DNA from: a virus
DNA length: 43,325 nt
Strand: one strand, 5' to 3'
Virus record (IMG/VR): IMGVR_UViG_3300047409_000418
Span: 1 to 43,325 of that record
Of the stretch, positions 6,103 to 14,515 are shown piece by piece. The notes beneath the pieces are model-generated. The model had not been told where the DNA came from. It saw nothing but the letters and a program-made list of their open reading frames with translations, and did no database searches. A program made the position numbers and the translations under genes. Positions within the stretch are counted from its first letter, which is position 1. Each line of letters opens with the position of its first letter.

Positions 6103-8044
6103 CACCAACGCCCTCGATCCCACCACGCCGATGGGCGACCCGGTGGCGCAGTGGCTGGCGCTGCAGCGTGTGAAGAACAGCGCCGAGGGCATCGGCGACG
6201 ACAATCTGCTCAACCGAGTGTTTGCACAGGGCGACGCCTACTACGCGCCGCCCCCACCCCCGGCTGGCGTCCGCCCGATCTGGAGCCCCGACAACCCGGT
6301 CGGCACCAGCCGGCTGCGCGACACCTACGCCGGCCCCGCCAGCCCGTCCTTCTCGCCCCTGGTCACCAGACCCTACGCGGACGTCCCGGTCACCGCCGCC
6401 AAGGCCGCCGAGATCGAAACCGGCGCCCGCGACTACTCCACCGGCCTGTTCGGCGACCTCTCCATGATGGAGCTGCCCGGCTTCGGCCGGGCGGTCACCC
6501 GGGAGCCGGTGGTGCTGGCTCAAAAGCGGGTGCGGGCCCCCGGCAGCGATCGCCCGCCCGAGCCTGGCGCGCGCGCCCCGCGCCGCAGCGCGTCCTTGGA
6601 CGGTCATTTGCCTTTCCCCGATGCCGAGGCCCCCGCCCCGGCACCGTCGGCGGAGCCGGTTCCCGCCCCAACGGCGCCGGCCCCGTCGGCGGTCTCCGCC
6701 ACAACCCCCGCCCCGGCGGCGGAAGGCCCCGTCAGTCACTCGCTGGACGGGCATGTGCCTTTTCCCGACGCTGCCGCCCCCACGCCCTCGTCTGGCGTCC
6801 CCGCGACGGCGCCCCTCACGCCACGCCCGGCTGGCGCGCCGGTCATGGAGAGCCTGGCGAGCAGGCTCGGCTCCAACGCCGACGCAGACCTCGCGGCGCT
6901 CGGCTTGCCCGCCTACGGGGACATCGTCCCGAGTACCAGAACTGGGCCGGTCAGCCAGGCGCAGCTGCGGGCGGGGTCGCCTGCGCACCCCGACAATGTG
7001 CTCGACCTGGCCAACACCTGGCAGGTGCCGAACGTGCCGCAGACGGACCTGGCGCGCATCGATCCCTACGGTGGCAAGCGCAAGGGTCTGCCCGAGCACA
7101 TCATCAATGCGATGAGCAACCCGGACCTCGAGGCGAAATTGCGCTTCGTGGCCGAGAAGGGCCTCGAGGTCGGCGGTGCGCATTGGTATAATGCGGAACC
7201 GTTACGACAAGCCTTTGTCGACCGCCTCGGGCCAGAAGAAGGCAACGCGCAATTCGATCGCTACATGGCGATTGTCGGCGCCACCTCCGCCGGTTCTGAG
7301 GTTAGTCAAAATATCCGCGCCGCCTCCTACTATCACGTCATGGAGCGCGCCGGCACGCCTGTCCGGACTTCCAATGACCTGATCTCGCCTTACGGCCACA
7401 AGATGCAGCAGGCGCACGTCAGCGGCTATCGCGGGCTCGACGAGGGCGACACCGGAACGCTCAACCCGGAAACGCAGCCGAAACGGTCGTCTTTCGTTGC
7501 CAATCTTGGTGGCAATCAACAGCCTGTCACTGGAGACAAGCACTTTATCCGGCTGATCGGGATGCTTTCTCAAGACCCCGCGTTCCTCAACGGCAAGACC
7601 GTCGCGGATGTCAACTATCCCGCCCTCGGCATCGCCAAAGGTGAAAGCCGGAACTGGAAAGAAGAGGTTCAATTCGGCCGCATAACAATGGAACAGGCGC
7701 TGCAGCACCCGCACATGTGGCAGGACATGCCTGACCCCAACCATTATGGGGCGCTCGAGGCGTGGGCGCAGCATATCGCCTCCAAAATGGGCCTGACGCC
7801 CGCGCAACTCCAAGCGGCATTGTGGGTCGGCGGCGGCCGCGTCACCGGGCTGCGCAGCCTGCCGAAATCTTTCCTCGGGATATTTGAACATAAGCTCTAC
7901 AGCACCGCTGACAGGCGCGGAATAACCAAAGAACAAGCGCTCGATGACTTCATTCGCGGCCGCAATCCGTTGTTGAGCCCGCTGCTCGCGACCGGCGCCG
8001 CCGGGGCGGCTGCGGCGGCCGCTCAAAATCAAAATTCACCATGA
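6095..8044 (+). CDS. Large protein of unknown function between terminase genes
   Basis: A 649-aa protein. The first half is proline/alanine-rich and disordered and contains a duplicated motif, SLDGHLPFPDAEAP and SLDGHVPFPDAAAP, about 50 residues apart. From about residue 300 a folded domain appears, with GAHWYNAEPLRQAFVDRLG, AIVGATSAGSEVSQNIRAA, VTGDKHFIRLIGML and AAWVGGG-like segments. This pattern resembles phage proteins annotated with DUF7178-like domains, recalled only loosely. The C-terminus is alanine-rich. It overlaps the large terminase start by four bases. It may be a virion or packaging-associated protein with a long flexible linker. No catalytic motif can be assigned with confidence. 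Confidence 0.8.
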   Translation: MPDTNALDPTTPMGDPVAQWLALQRVKNSAEGIGDDNLLNRVFAQGDAYYAPPPPPAGVRPIWSPDNPVGTSRLRDTYAGPASPSFSPLVTRPYADVPVTAAKAAEIETGARDYSTGLFGDLSMMELPGFGRAVTREPVVLAQKRVRAPGSDRPPEPGARAPRRSASLDGHLPFPDAEAPAPAPSAEPVPAPTAPAPSAVSATTPAPAAEGPVSHSLDGHVPFPDAAAPTPSSGVPATAPLTPRPAGAPVMESLASRLGSNADADLAALGLPAYGDIVPSTRTGPVSQAQLRAGSPAHPDNVLDLANTWQVPNVPQTDLARIDPYGGKRKGLPEHIINAMSNPDLEAKLRFVAEKGLEVGGAHWYNAEPLRQAFVDRLGPEEGNAQFDRYMAIVGATSAGSEVSQNIRAASYYHVMERAGTPVRTSNDLISPYGHKMQQAHVSGYRGLDEGDTGTLNPETQPKRSSFVANLGGNQQPVTGDKHFIRLIGMLSQDPAFLNGKTVADVNYPALGIAKGESRNWKEEVQFGRITMEQALQHPHMWQDMPDPNHYGALEAWAQHIASKMGLTPAQLQAALWVGGGRVTGLRSLPKSFLGIFEHKLYSTADRRGITKEQALDDFIRGRNPLLSPLLATGAAGAAAAAAQNQNSP

Positions 8045-9384
8045 CCACCCCCGCAAAACGCCGCATTCAGCTGCCGTTTACGCCGCGCCCGTGGCAGACC
8101 CGCCTGATTGACGATCCGGCCCCGCGCATTGTCGCGGTGGTGCACCGACGCGCCGGCAAATCGACCGCGCTGATGTGGCGCGGGCTCAAGCGAGCCATGC
8201 TCGAGCCGAAACCGCTGCCCAGGGTCGTCCACATCCTGCCTTACGGGGTTATGTGGCAGCGCACCGGCCTGTGGGACGCGCTCTCGAAAGCGGCCGAGGC
8301 GATCCCCGGCGCCATCCCGCGCCGTTCGGACATGGCAATCAAATTGCCGAACGGCGGCACCTACCAGTGCGGCGGCGCCGACAACCCCGACAGCTGGCGC
8401 GGCGGCGCCGCCGACGAGGCGATCGTCGACGAGGCCGACGACACGCCCCCGAGCCTCATTCCCTTGGTTATCGAACCGATGCTCGCCGATCGCGCCGGCA
8501 CGCTGGTGCGGTCCGGCACGCCGAAAGGGCGCGGCATCCTCCAGGCAGCCTACGACCACGCGCGCATCACCCCTGGTTATTCCACCTACCTGCTCGACTA
8601 CACGCAGACCCAAGCCCTCACCCCGGCTGCGATCGACCGGCTGCGCCTCGAGATGTCGCCTGAGGAATTTGCGCAGGAGATGGAGTGCTCGTTCGCGAGC
8701 CCAAATTCCGGCAGCTACTACGGGCGCCTCATGGACGACGCCGAGCGCGACGGGCGCATCACCAAGGTGCCGCACGATCCCGCGCTGCTCGTTACCACCG
8801 CGTGGGATTTGGGCGTGCACGACAGTACGGCGATTTGGTTCGCGCAGGTAACCAAATCCGGCGAGTGGCGCATGATCGATTACATCGAGGACAGCGGCGC
8901 CGGCCTCGATCACTACGCCCAGTTGCTGCAGGAACGGCGCTATATGTTCGCCAAGCACATCCTGCCGCACGACGCCAAGATCATGGAGCTGGGCTCGGGC
9001 CGCACCCGCGTGGAGACGTTCCACGGGCTCGGCATCCGCCCCACGCGCACGCTGCGCAGTCACAGCATCGCCGACGGCATCAACGCCGTGCGCATGGTGC
9101 TGCCCCGCTGCTATTTCGACGCCGCCAAGTGCGCGAAGGGCATCCACGCGCTGCGCCACTATCGCCGGGAATGGAATGAGGCGGCCCAGGCCTGGCGCGC
9201 CACCCCCGTGCACGACCACGCCAGCCACGGCGCCGACAGTATGCGCTACCTCGCCCTCGGCGTGCGCGAGGCCGGCATACCCTCGACCATCAACGCGCGA
9301 CCGGACCCGATCTCAACCGGGCAGTGGGACGCGTCCCTGCCGGCCGGCACCGGCAAATCGGTCACCAGCTGGATGAGCGTTTAA
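8041..9384 (+). CDS. Terminase large subunit
   Basis: ATP-driven DNA packaging motor and headful or site nuclease. The ATPase part has Walker A VVHRRAGKST (Lys40) and Walker B IVDEAD (Asp130, Glu131), then a GTPKGRG coupling motif. The RNase H-like nuclease part shows Asp256 in TAWDLGVHDSTAIW and Asp399 in HASHGADSMRYLA. At 447 aa it is of normal length. The start overlaps the previous stop (ATGA). The protein docks on the portal encoded 1.8 kb downstream. The interval between the two holds four accessory genes that are not part of the standard P22-type order. Confidence 0.93.
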   Translation: MTTPAKRRIQLPFTPRPWQTRLIDDPAPRIVAVVHRRAGKSTALMWRGLKRAMLEPKPLPRVVHILPYGVMWQRTGLWDALSKAAEAIPGAIPRRSDMAIKLPNGGTYQCGGADNPDSWRGGAADEAIVDEADDTPPSLIPLVIEPMLADRAGTLVRSGTPKGRGILQAAYDHARITPGYSTYLLDYTQTQALTPAAIDRLRLEMSPEEFAQEMECSFASPNSGSYYGRLMDDAERDGRITKVPHDPALLVTTAWDLGVHDSTAIWFAQVTKSGEWRMIDYIEDSGAGLDHYAQLLQERRYMFAKHILPHDAKIMELGSGRTRVETFHGLGIRPTRTLRSHSIADGINAVRMVLPRCYFDAAKCAKGIHALRHYRREWNEAAQAWRATPVHDHASHGADSMRYLALGVREAGIPSTINARPDPISTGQWDASLPAGTGKSVTSWMSV

Positions 9385-9401
9385 CCCAAGGAGCCCCTGA
9401 C

Positions 9402-9926
9402 ATGTCGCACCGCGAACACGGACACGACCAGCACCAGACCGCAGGCGAGCGCCGCGCCGAGGCGCGCGAGCATGACGCCGAGGCCAAGCGCATCCACGAC
9501 GAGGAGGCCGCCAGACTGCGCCCCGGCACCCGCGCAGCAGCCGCTCCGCGCGATGCTTCCGCCGACCAGCTCCGCCTTCTCCTCCTGCTGTCCACCGACT
9601 GGCTCGGGGGCGATCGCAAGCACCAGGCTGAGATCGCGTCGCTGACGGCCGGGCTGCTCGCGGCCCAGGGCCCGCCGGTCAATGTCGACGTGCCGCACGC
9701 GCAGCTCGTCGGCAACACCGCTTCTTGCACCATGGGCAACTGGACCGGCGAGCCCACCAGCTACGCCTACGCCTGGCATTCGGATGGCGTCGCCAATGGC
9801 GCCACCGACCCGACCTACACGGTGCAGCCCGCTGACAGCGGACACAACCTCGCCTGCGTGGTCACGGCGACCAATGCCCTCGGCTCGACCGTCGCGCCGA
9901 TGTCGAATGCCGTTGCTGTCCCGTAA
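9402..9926 (+). CDS. Ig-like domain protein, candidate virion decoration
   Basis: A 174-aa protein with no signal peptide. Its first 60 residues are highly charged and helical (histidine, glutamate and arginine repeats such as HREHGHDQHQ). The C-terminal 80 residues match the bacterial/phage Ig-like repeat pattern: LVGNTASCTMGNWTGEPTSY, AYAWHSDGV, YTVQPADSGHNLACVVTATN. Such domains on phage particles usually bind cell-surface carbohydrates. Start ATG 9402 has AAGGAG at 9388-9393. It opens the accessory block between large terminase and portal, just ahead of the PEP-CTERM gene. A role on the virion is inferred, not shown. Confidence 0.7.
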   Translation: MSHREHGHDQHQTAGERRAEAREHDAEAKRIHDEEAARLRPGTRAAAAPRDASADQLRLLLLLSTDWLGGDRKHQAEIASLTAGLLAAQGPPVNVDVPHAQLVGNTASCTMGNWTGEPTSYAYAWHSDGVANGATDPTYTVQPADSGHNLACVVTATNALGSTVAPMSNAVAVP

Positions 9927-9955
9927 CTCAATCCCCCGAAAGGACACCAATTCGC

Positions 9956-10714
9956 ATGCGCAAGTTCCTGCTCGCCTGCGCCCTCGCGGCGCTCCCGTTG
10001 GCGGCCAATGCGACGCTGCAGCTCAGCGGCTCGGTCGTTGGCGGCGGCACCTTCAACTTCACGGCGACGGATAACAACGTCGGCAGCCACACGCTCACCG
10101 ACACCGATCCGACGCTGAACATCCTGCAGCTCGGCACCACCACGATCGACGGGGTCGTGTTCAATGGCAGCTTCACGACCGCCCTCCTCGCCGGGCCGTT
10201 CGAATTGAACTCTTCTTCCATCAGCATCGCCAACACGAACCCCTTCCCCGTCACCCTCACGGGCGTCGCATCCGCCACCAATTTCATCGGCCCGGCGAAC
10301 AGCGTCTCGGTATCCGGCAGCGGCACGTTCCAGAACGCGCCTGGCGGCACGATGTCGAACAGCTGGTGGGACGACCCCGCCAATGCGCAGGGGGCGCCAG
10401 GCACGCCTGGAGGCCTGGTGTTCAACAGCGCACCGTTCACGGCCGCCGGCTCGCCCAGTTCCTACGGCGGCGCCGGTTTTTCCTTCACCGGGCCGGTCAA
10501 CGACCCGTCGGCGTTCAGCCAGACGTTTTCCTTCACCGCGACCTTGCCTGCCGGGTCCGGGGCCTGTCTGACCGGGAGCGTGGTTGCATGCCCGACGATT
10601 GTCGGCCGGCAGCAGGCCAGCGAGAAGATCGGCGTCCCCGAGCCGCCAGCGCTGGGCATCCTCGGCATGGCCCTGCTGAGCCTGGGCCTGATCACCCGCC
10701 GCCGCAGTGCCTGA
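9956..10714 (+). CDS. PEP-CTERM sorting-domain protein encoded by phage
   Basis: A 252-aa exported protein. Residues 1-19 are a clear signal peptide (MRKFLLACALAALPLAANA, cleavage predicted before TLQ). The middle is a serine/threonine/glycine-rich beta-type region with few charges. Residues 227-252 form a canonical PEP-CTERM signal: VPEP, a hydrophobic helix ALGILGMALLSLGLI, then TRRRSA. In family terms such proteins are processed by host exosortase and displayed or released through the outer envelope. AAAGGAC precedes ATG 9956. Its stop overlaps the following membrane-protein start. Finding this in a virion-gene block suggests a lysogenic-conversion or cell-surface-altering moron. Function of the mature domain unknown. 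Confidence 0.85.
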   Translation: MRKFLLACALAALPLAANATLQLSGSVVGGGTFNFTATDNNVGSHTLTDTDPTLNILQLGTTTIDGVVFNGSFTTALLAGPFELNSSSISIANTNPFPVTLTGVASATNFIGPANSVSVSGSGTFQNAPGGTMSNSWWDDPANAQGAPGTPGGLVFNSAPFTAAGSPSSYGGAGFSFTGPVNDPSAFSQTFSFTATLPAGSGACLTGSVVACPTIVGRQQASEKIGVPEPPALGILGMALLSLGLITRRRSA

Positions 10715-10904
10715 CCGCAGCCAGTTATGGCACTTCCTGGTTCGCCTGGCGGCAGCGGTAGTCCCGCTGGCACTCACGGCCCTGGTGGCGATCGCCTGGG
10801 CCAACAGCCACACGCTGGCAGTGCAGGCGCGCGACCTCGAGGCATTGGAGAGCGAGGTCGCGCACCTGCGCCAGCTGGTGGAGCAGGAGCTGACCCGCAA
10901 GTGA
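10707..10904 (+). CDS. Single-pass membrane protein with coiled-coil tail, 65 aa
   Basis: GTG 10707 lies eight bases inside the end of the PEP-CTERM gene. Residues about 10-32 (FLVRLAAAVVPLALTALVAI) are a transmembrane helix. The remainder (LEALESEVAHLRQLVEQEL) is an amphipathic coiled coil. This layout resembles small spanin- or holin-accessory proteins, but it is shorter than typical Rz proteins and no partner is recognised. Its stop overlaps the next start (GTGA). Confidence 0.6.
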   Translation: MPDRSQLWHFLVRLAAAVVPLALTALVAIAWANSHTLAVQARDLEALESEVAHLRQLVEQELTRK

Positions 10905-11188
10905 CCGAACGGCTCGTGCGCGACCGCTACAAATACAGCATCCATCAAACCGAGCTGCTGCCCCCGCCTGAGGGGGTCCGGTTTCGCTGGCTGGAGCTGC
11001 TCCAGCAGCTGCGCGTCGACTGGCGCACGACGCTCACGCTGCCCGCCTACGAAGTGCCGTTCCGGCGGCACATCGTGCGCTGGGTGATGGGCGAATACGG
11101 CGCCCGGCGCAGCCTGCCGGCCGGAATGGTCTTCCACGCCTGGCTGCCCGACGACTTCGACAAGATCACGGTCATACGGACGCGATAG
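10901..11188 (+). CDS. Hypothetical protein before portal, 95 aa
   Basis: Start assigned to GTG 10901, overlapping the upstream stop; GGAG lies 11 bases before it. The basic protein (VTERLVRDRYKYSIHQTELL, later LPAGMVFHAWLPDDFDKITV) has no recognised domain. It ends immediately before the portal ATG. Earlier codons in the same frame read as low-complexity shadow of the membrane-protein gene and were excluded. It may be a small head or packaging accessory. Confidence 0.65.
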   Translation: MTERLVRDRYKYSIHQTELLPPPEGVRFRWLELLQQLRVDWRTTLTLPAYEVPFRRHIVRWVMGEYGARRSLPAGMVFHAWLPDDFDKITVIRTR

Positions 11189-13402
11189 ATGGCCCGGCCG
11201 AAATCCGGCGACGCCGAAATCCTGCGCGAGGCGAAAGAGCGCTTTGAGCGCTGCCAGGCTTGGGAAAGCGAGTGGCGCGATCGCGCCTGCTTTGACCAGC
11301 GCTTCGCGAACGGCGACAGCCAGAACATGTGGCAGTGGGACACCGACGTGCGCAACGACCGCACCGGTCGCCCATGCCTGACCCAGAACCATGTCAGGCA
11401 GCATAACCTGCAGATCATCAACGACGCGCGCCAGAACAAGGCGCAGATCAAGATTACGCCGGCCGGCGGGCGCGCGTCCTATGACGCCGCGCAGGTGATG
11501 TCGGGCGTGATCCGCCGCATCGAGTATCAATCGCGGGCGACTGACGCCTACAGCACCGCCACCTACCACCAGGTCGAAACCGGCATCGGCTACGTGCGCG
11601 TCGACACCGGCTACGTCAACGACACCACGCACGACCTCGACCTGTTCATCCGCCGCATCCCCGACCCGCGCACGGTCTATCTCGATCCCGACTGCATGGA
11701 ATACGACAAATCCGACGCCAATTTCGGCTTCATTTTCGTCGACATCCCGCGCGACCGCTATGAGGAGGAGAACGGCAAGGACGCCAACCCGGCGCCGAAC
11801 ACGCTCGACCACAGCGACGGCTGGAACGAGAAGGATCACGTTCGCACAGCGGAATATTGGCGGCGCACCACCAAGACCCACAAATTGCACCGGTTGAACG
11901 ACGGCACGCTGACGCGTGACGATGAAATACCCGACGAGCTGCGCGAGCAGATCGAGCCGATGATCGCCAAGACCCGCGAGGTGACCAGCCACAAGATCGA
12001 ATGGTTCAAGCTGTGCGGCAACGAGATCATCGACCGCGAGGATTGGCCGGGCAAATACATCCCGATCGCCTGCATGATCGGCGAGGAGACGGTCATCGAC
12101 AAGCGGATGGACCGCAAAGGCCACACCCGCAGCCAGATCGACGCGCAGCGCATCTACAATTACTGGTCGTCCGCCGCTGTCGAGCAGGTGGCGTTGCAGA
12201 CGAAGACGCCCTACGTGGCCCGCGCCGACGCGATCGAGGGTCGCGAGGAGCAGTGGAAGACTGCGAACATCAAAAACCACAGCGTGCTGGTGTTCAATCC
12301 GCTCGACGAACAGGGCAACGCGATCCCGCCGCCCGCGCGCGTCGAACCTCCACAAATGGCCCAGGCCTATGTGCAGGGGATGACGATCGCGCGCCAAGAC
12401 CTCATGGCAGTGACCGGGCAGTATCAGGCCGAGCTGGGCATGCCAAGTAATGAGAGATCTGGCGTAGCAATACAGCAAAGACAAAGGCAGGGAGATACTG
12501 CGACTTATCATTACATAGATAATCAGGCCAAAGGTATTCGCCAGGTCGGGCGCATCCTCCTCGATCTGATCCCGAAGATTTACGACACGCCGCGCCTGAT
12601 CAAGATCATGGGTTACGATAATTCCGAGAGCACGGTGCGGGTCGACCCCGCCGCGCAGGACGCGCACCAGCACATCGATCCGACCAATGGCGCGCCGATC
12701 AATCCCGCGCAGGCGCAGGCGATGCGCAACAACCCGGACGCGCCGAACCCGGGCATCATCTTCAATCCCGGCATCGGCGAATACGACGTCGAGGCGGACG
12801 TCGGCCCGGCCTATGGAACGCAGCGCCAGGAAGCGGCGAACGCGTTTGCTACGATTATGCAACAGAACCCGGACGCGTTTACGATCGTCGGCGACTTCTG
12901 GGCGCAAAACTCCGATTTCCCGGGCGCCGACGAGCTGGCCGACCGGATGAAGCGTGGCCTGCCGCCGCAGTATCAATCCGGCCCCAACCCGCAGGTGATG
13001 CAGGTGCAGCAGGCGGCGAAGGAGATGAACGACCACGCGCAGCGGCTGCTTGGCCAGGCCGACGCCGAGATCGGCGCGCTCAAGCAGCAGGTGCAGCACC
13101 TCACGCTGCAGTTGAAGGACAAGGCGGCCGACCACGCCGTCGACGACTATCAGGCGGAAACCGATCGCCTCAAGACCGTCGGCGCGATCGACCCGCACGC
13201 GCTGCAGATCGTGGTGCGGCAGCTGCTCGAGGACATGCTCGGAACCGACCTGCAGCCGATGCTGCAACGCCACGCCGACGTGCAGGGCGACCTGGCAGCC
13301 CGCATGGCCCCGCCAGAGCCCGCTGACGATGACGGCGCGGCAACCGGTGCCCCCGTGCCCACACCGGCCCCAGCGCCCGCCCCAGCCCCGGCAATGGCAT
13401 GA
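11189..13402 (+). CDS. Portal protein, P22 type
   Basis: Forms the dodecameric ring at one capsid vertex through which DNA is packaged and ejected. At 737 aa it is close to the P22 portal length (about 725). Family-like features include the N-terminal helical ARPKSGDAEILREAKERFER, the RPCLTQNHVRQHNLQIIND segment, TYHQVETGIGYVRVDTGY and MTIARQDLMAVTGQYQAELG. A glutamine-rich coiled helix near the C-terminus (EIGALKQQVQHLTLQLKDK) recalls the P22 barrel, then a proline/alanine tail. Around codons 418-450 (12440-12540) base composition and codon choice shift abruptly to AT-rich. It is followed by a small coiled-coil gene and the scaffold, each overlapping by ATGA. Confidence 0.92.
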   Translation: MARPKSGDAEILREAKERFERCQAWESEWRDRACFDQRFANGDSQNMWQWDTDVRNDRTGRPCLTQNHVRQHNLQIINDARQNKAQIKITPAGGRASYDAAQVMSGVIRRIEYQSRATDAYSTATYHQVETGIGYVRVDTGYVNDTTHDLDLFIRRIPDPRTVYLDPDCMEYDKSDANFGFIFVDIPRDRYEEENGKDANPAPNTLDHSDGWNEKDHVRTAEYWRRTTKTHKLHRLNDGTLTRDDEIPDELREQIEPMIAKTREVTSHKIEWFKLCGNEIIDREDWPGKYIPIACMIGEETVIDKRMDRKGHTRSQIDAQRIYNYWSSAAVEQVALQTKTPYVARADAIEGREEQWKTANIKNHSVLVFNPLDEQGNAIPPPARVEPPQMAQAYVQGMTIARQDLMAVTGQYQAELGMPSNERSGVAIQQRQRQGDTATYHYIDNQAKGIRQVGRILLDLIPKIYDTPRLIKIMGYDNSESTVRVDPAAQDAHQHIDPTNGAPINPAQAQAMRNNPDAPNPGIIFNPGIGEYDVEADVGPAYGTQRQEAANAFATIMQQNPDAFTIVGDFWAQNSDFPGADELADRMKRGLPPQYQSGPNPQVMQVQQAAKEMNDHAQRLLGQADAEIGALKQQVQHLTLQLKDKAADHAVDDYQAETDRLKTVGAIDPHALQIVVRQLLEDMLGTDLQPMLQRHADVQGDLAARMAPPEPADDDGAATGAPVPTPAPAPAPAPAMA

Positions 13403-13563
13403 GTGAAGACCTCGCCGAGCTGCGGGCCGAAATCGACCTGCTGCGCGCCCGCATCATCGAGCTCGAGGCTGAGCTCGTGCTGCTGCGCGGCACCCTGGCC
13501 CAGCCAGACCCCGACACCCCGACGCAGATCACCCACAACCATCCACCGGACGCACCCCGATGA
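13399..13563 (+). CDS. Small coiled-coil protein between portal and scaffold, 54 aa
   Basis: ATG 13399 overlaps the portal stop and TGA 13561-13563 overlaps the scaffold ATG, so the frame fits exactly in between. It encodes a strict leucine heptad region (LAELRAEIDLLRARIIELEA then ELVLLRGTLAQ) followed by a proline-rich, histidine-containing tail. Similar tiny coiled-coil proteins occur beside portal genes in other phages, where they may act in head assembly. Function not known. Confidence 0.7.
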   Translation: MSEDLAELRAEIDLLRARIIELEAELVLLRGTLAQPDPDTPTQITHNHPPDAPR

Positions 13564-14318
13564 GCGAAACCATCACCCTCCCGGCCCCCACCGAGGCGAT
13601 CCCGAACGCGCCGTCGGTAGACCCCCCGGCGCCGGCTCCCGCGCCCACCCCGGCCGCGATCGACCCGCCCGAGCCGGCGGAACAGACCGAGGAGGAGCGC
13701 ACCCGGGCCCGCGACGACGAGAGCCGGCGCGTCGCCCAGGTCCGCGCGCGCCTCGGTGCCACCGAGCGCGAGCGCGACCAGTTGGCGGCCAGGCTGGCCT
13801 ACTACGAGGCGCGCGATGTTCCCCTGCCGGGAACCCCGCTGACGCCCGAGCAGCAAGAGGCGGCGTTGCGCCAGCAGATCAGGGCCGAGGAGGCCGGCAA
13901 GATCAGGGCCGAGCGCTTCCACGAGGAGGGCAGCGCGGCGTTCCCCGACTGGGGCAAGCGGTGCGCCGACCTCATGGCGATGGGGGCAGACACCGGCTTC
14001 GCGCAGCTGCTCGTCGAAATGCCAGGCGGCACCAAGGTGGCGGCGGCGCTCAGCGACGACCCCGCCGAGGTGGAACGGATATCCGCCATCCGCACCGAAC
14101 GCGGGCGCGCGATCGCCCTCGGCCGTTACGCCGCCACGCTGGATGCTCAAGGCGGCGTGACTGGGGCAACCCCACGCACACAGTCGCAACCCGTCACCCG
14201 GGCGCCGGCCCCGGTTCGGCCGGTCACCGGCCGGGCGAGCCCGCAATTCAACGAATACACGGCGTCAGCTCAAGACCTCGTGGAACACTATCTGAAGCCG
14301 ACACCGATCCGGCGCTAG
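13560..14318 (+). CDS. Scaffolding protein
   Basis: A 252-aa acidic, mostly helical protein between portal and coat genes, the standard scaffold position. The N-terminal 45 residues are proline/alanine-rich, the middle is a long charged helix (ARDDESRRVAQVRARLGATE, then ERDQLAARLAYYEAR), and a central FPDWGKRCADLMAMGADTGF segment resembles scaffolds of P22-like podoviruses. The C-terminus (SAQDLVEHYLKPTPIRR) is basic, as expected for the coat-binding end. It would guide procapsid assembly and then exit. Identification is by position and composition. Confidence 0.75.
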   Translation: MSETITLPAPTEAIPNAPSVDPPAPAPAPTPAAIDPPEPAEQTEEERTRARDDESRRVAQVRARLGATERERDQLAARLAYYEARDVPLPGTPLTPEQQEAALRQQIRAEEAGKIRAERFHEEGSAAFPDWGKRCADLMAMGADTGFAQLLVEMPGGTKVAAALSDDPAEVERISAIRTERGRAIALGRYAATLDAQGGVTGATPRTQSQPVTRAPAPVRPVTGRASPQFNEYTASAQDLVEHYLKPTPIRR

Positions 14319-14340
14319 CCGGAAACTAACGCCTAACCGG

Positions 14341-14406
14341 TAGCGGATCGGTCAACACCGCGCGGCTGACAACGAACGGGTAGCGGGTCCGTAAACACCG
14401 CGTGGC
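14341..14406. repeat. Imperfect direct repeat before coat gene
   Basis: TAGCGGATCGGTCAACACCG (14341-14360, continuing CGCGGC) and TAGCGGGTCCGTAAACACCG (14381-14400, continuing CGTGGC) are 26-bp direct copies with four mismatches and a 40-bp period. They lie in the 197-base gap between scaffold and coat, the longest gap inside the head genes. They may be a binding site or promoter element for strong coat expression; no clear -35/-10 pair is seen. Confidence 0.6.
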
Positions 14407-14515
14407 GTGCCTGCCCCGTCTGTCAGCGCGGCTAACTCTCCTTTGCGACAACGGACCACCCCGGGCGCTCTTGAAAGGAAGCGCCTCCCGCAACTCCGTT
14501 GTCATGGAGGCCAAT

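Noticed and set aside
9815-13273. Long open frame on the minus strand (over 1100 codons)
   Set aside because: It lies opposite the PEP-CTERM and portal genes and reads as V/R/A/H-rich low-complexity protein. It is a GC-rich shadow of the real plus-strand genes.
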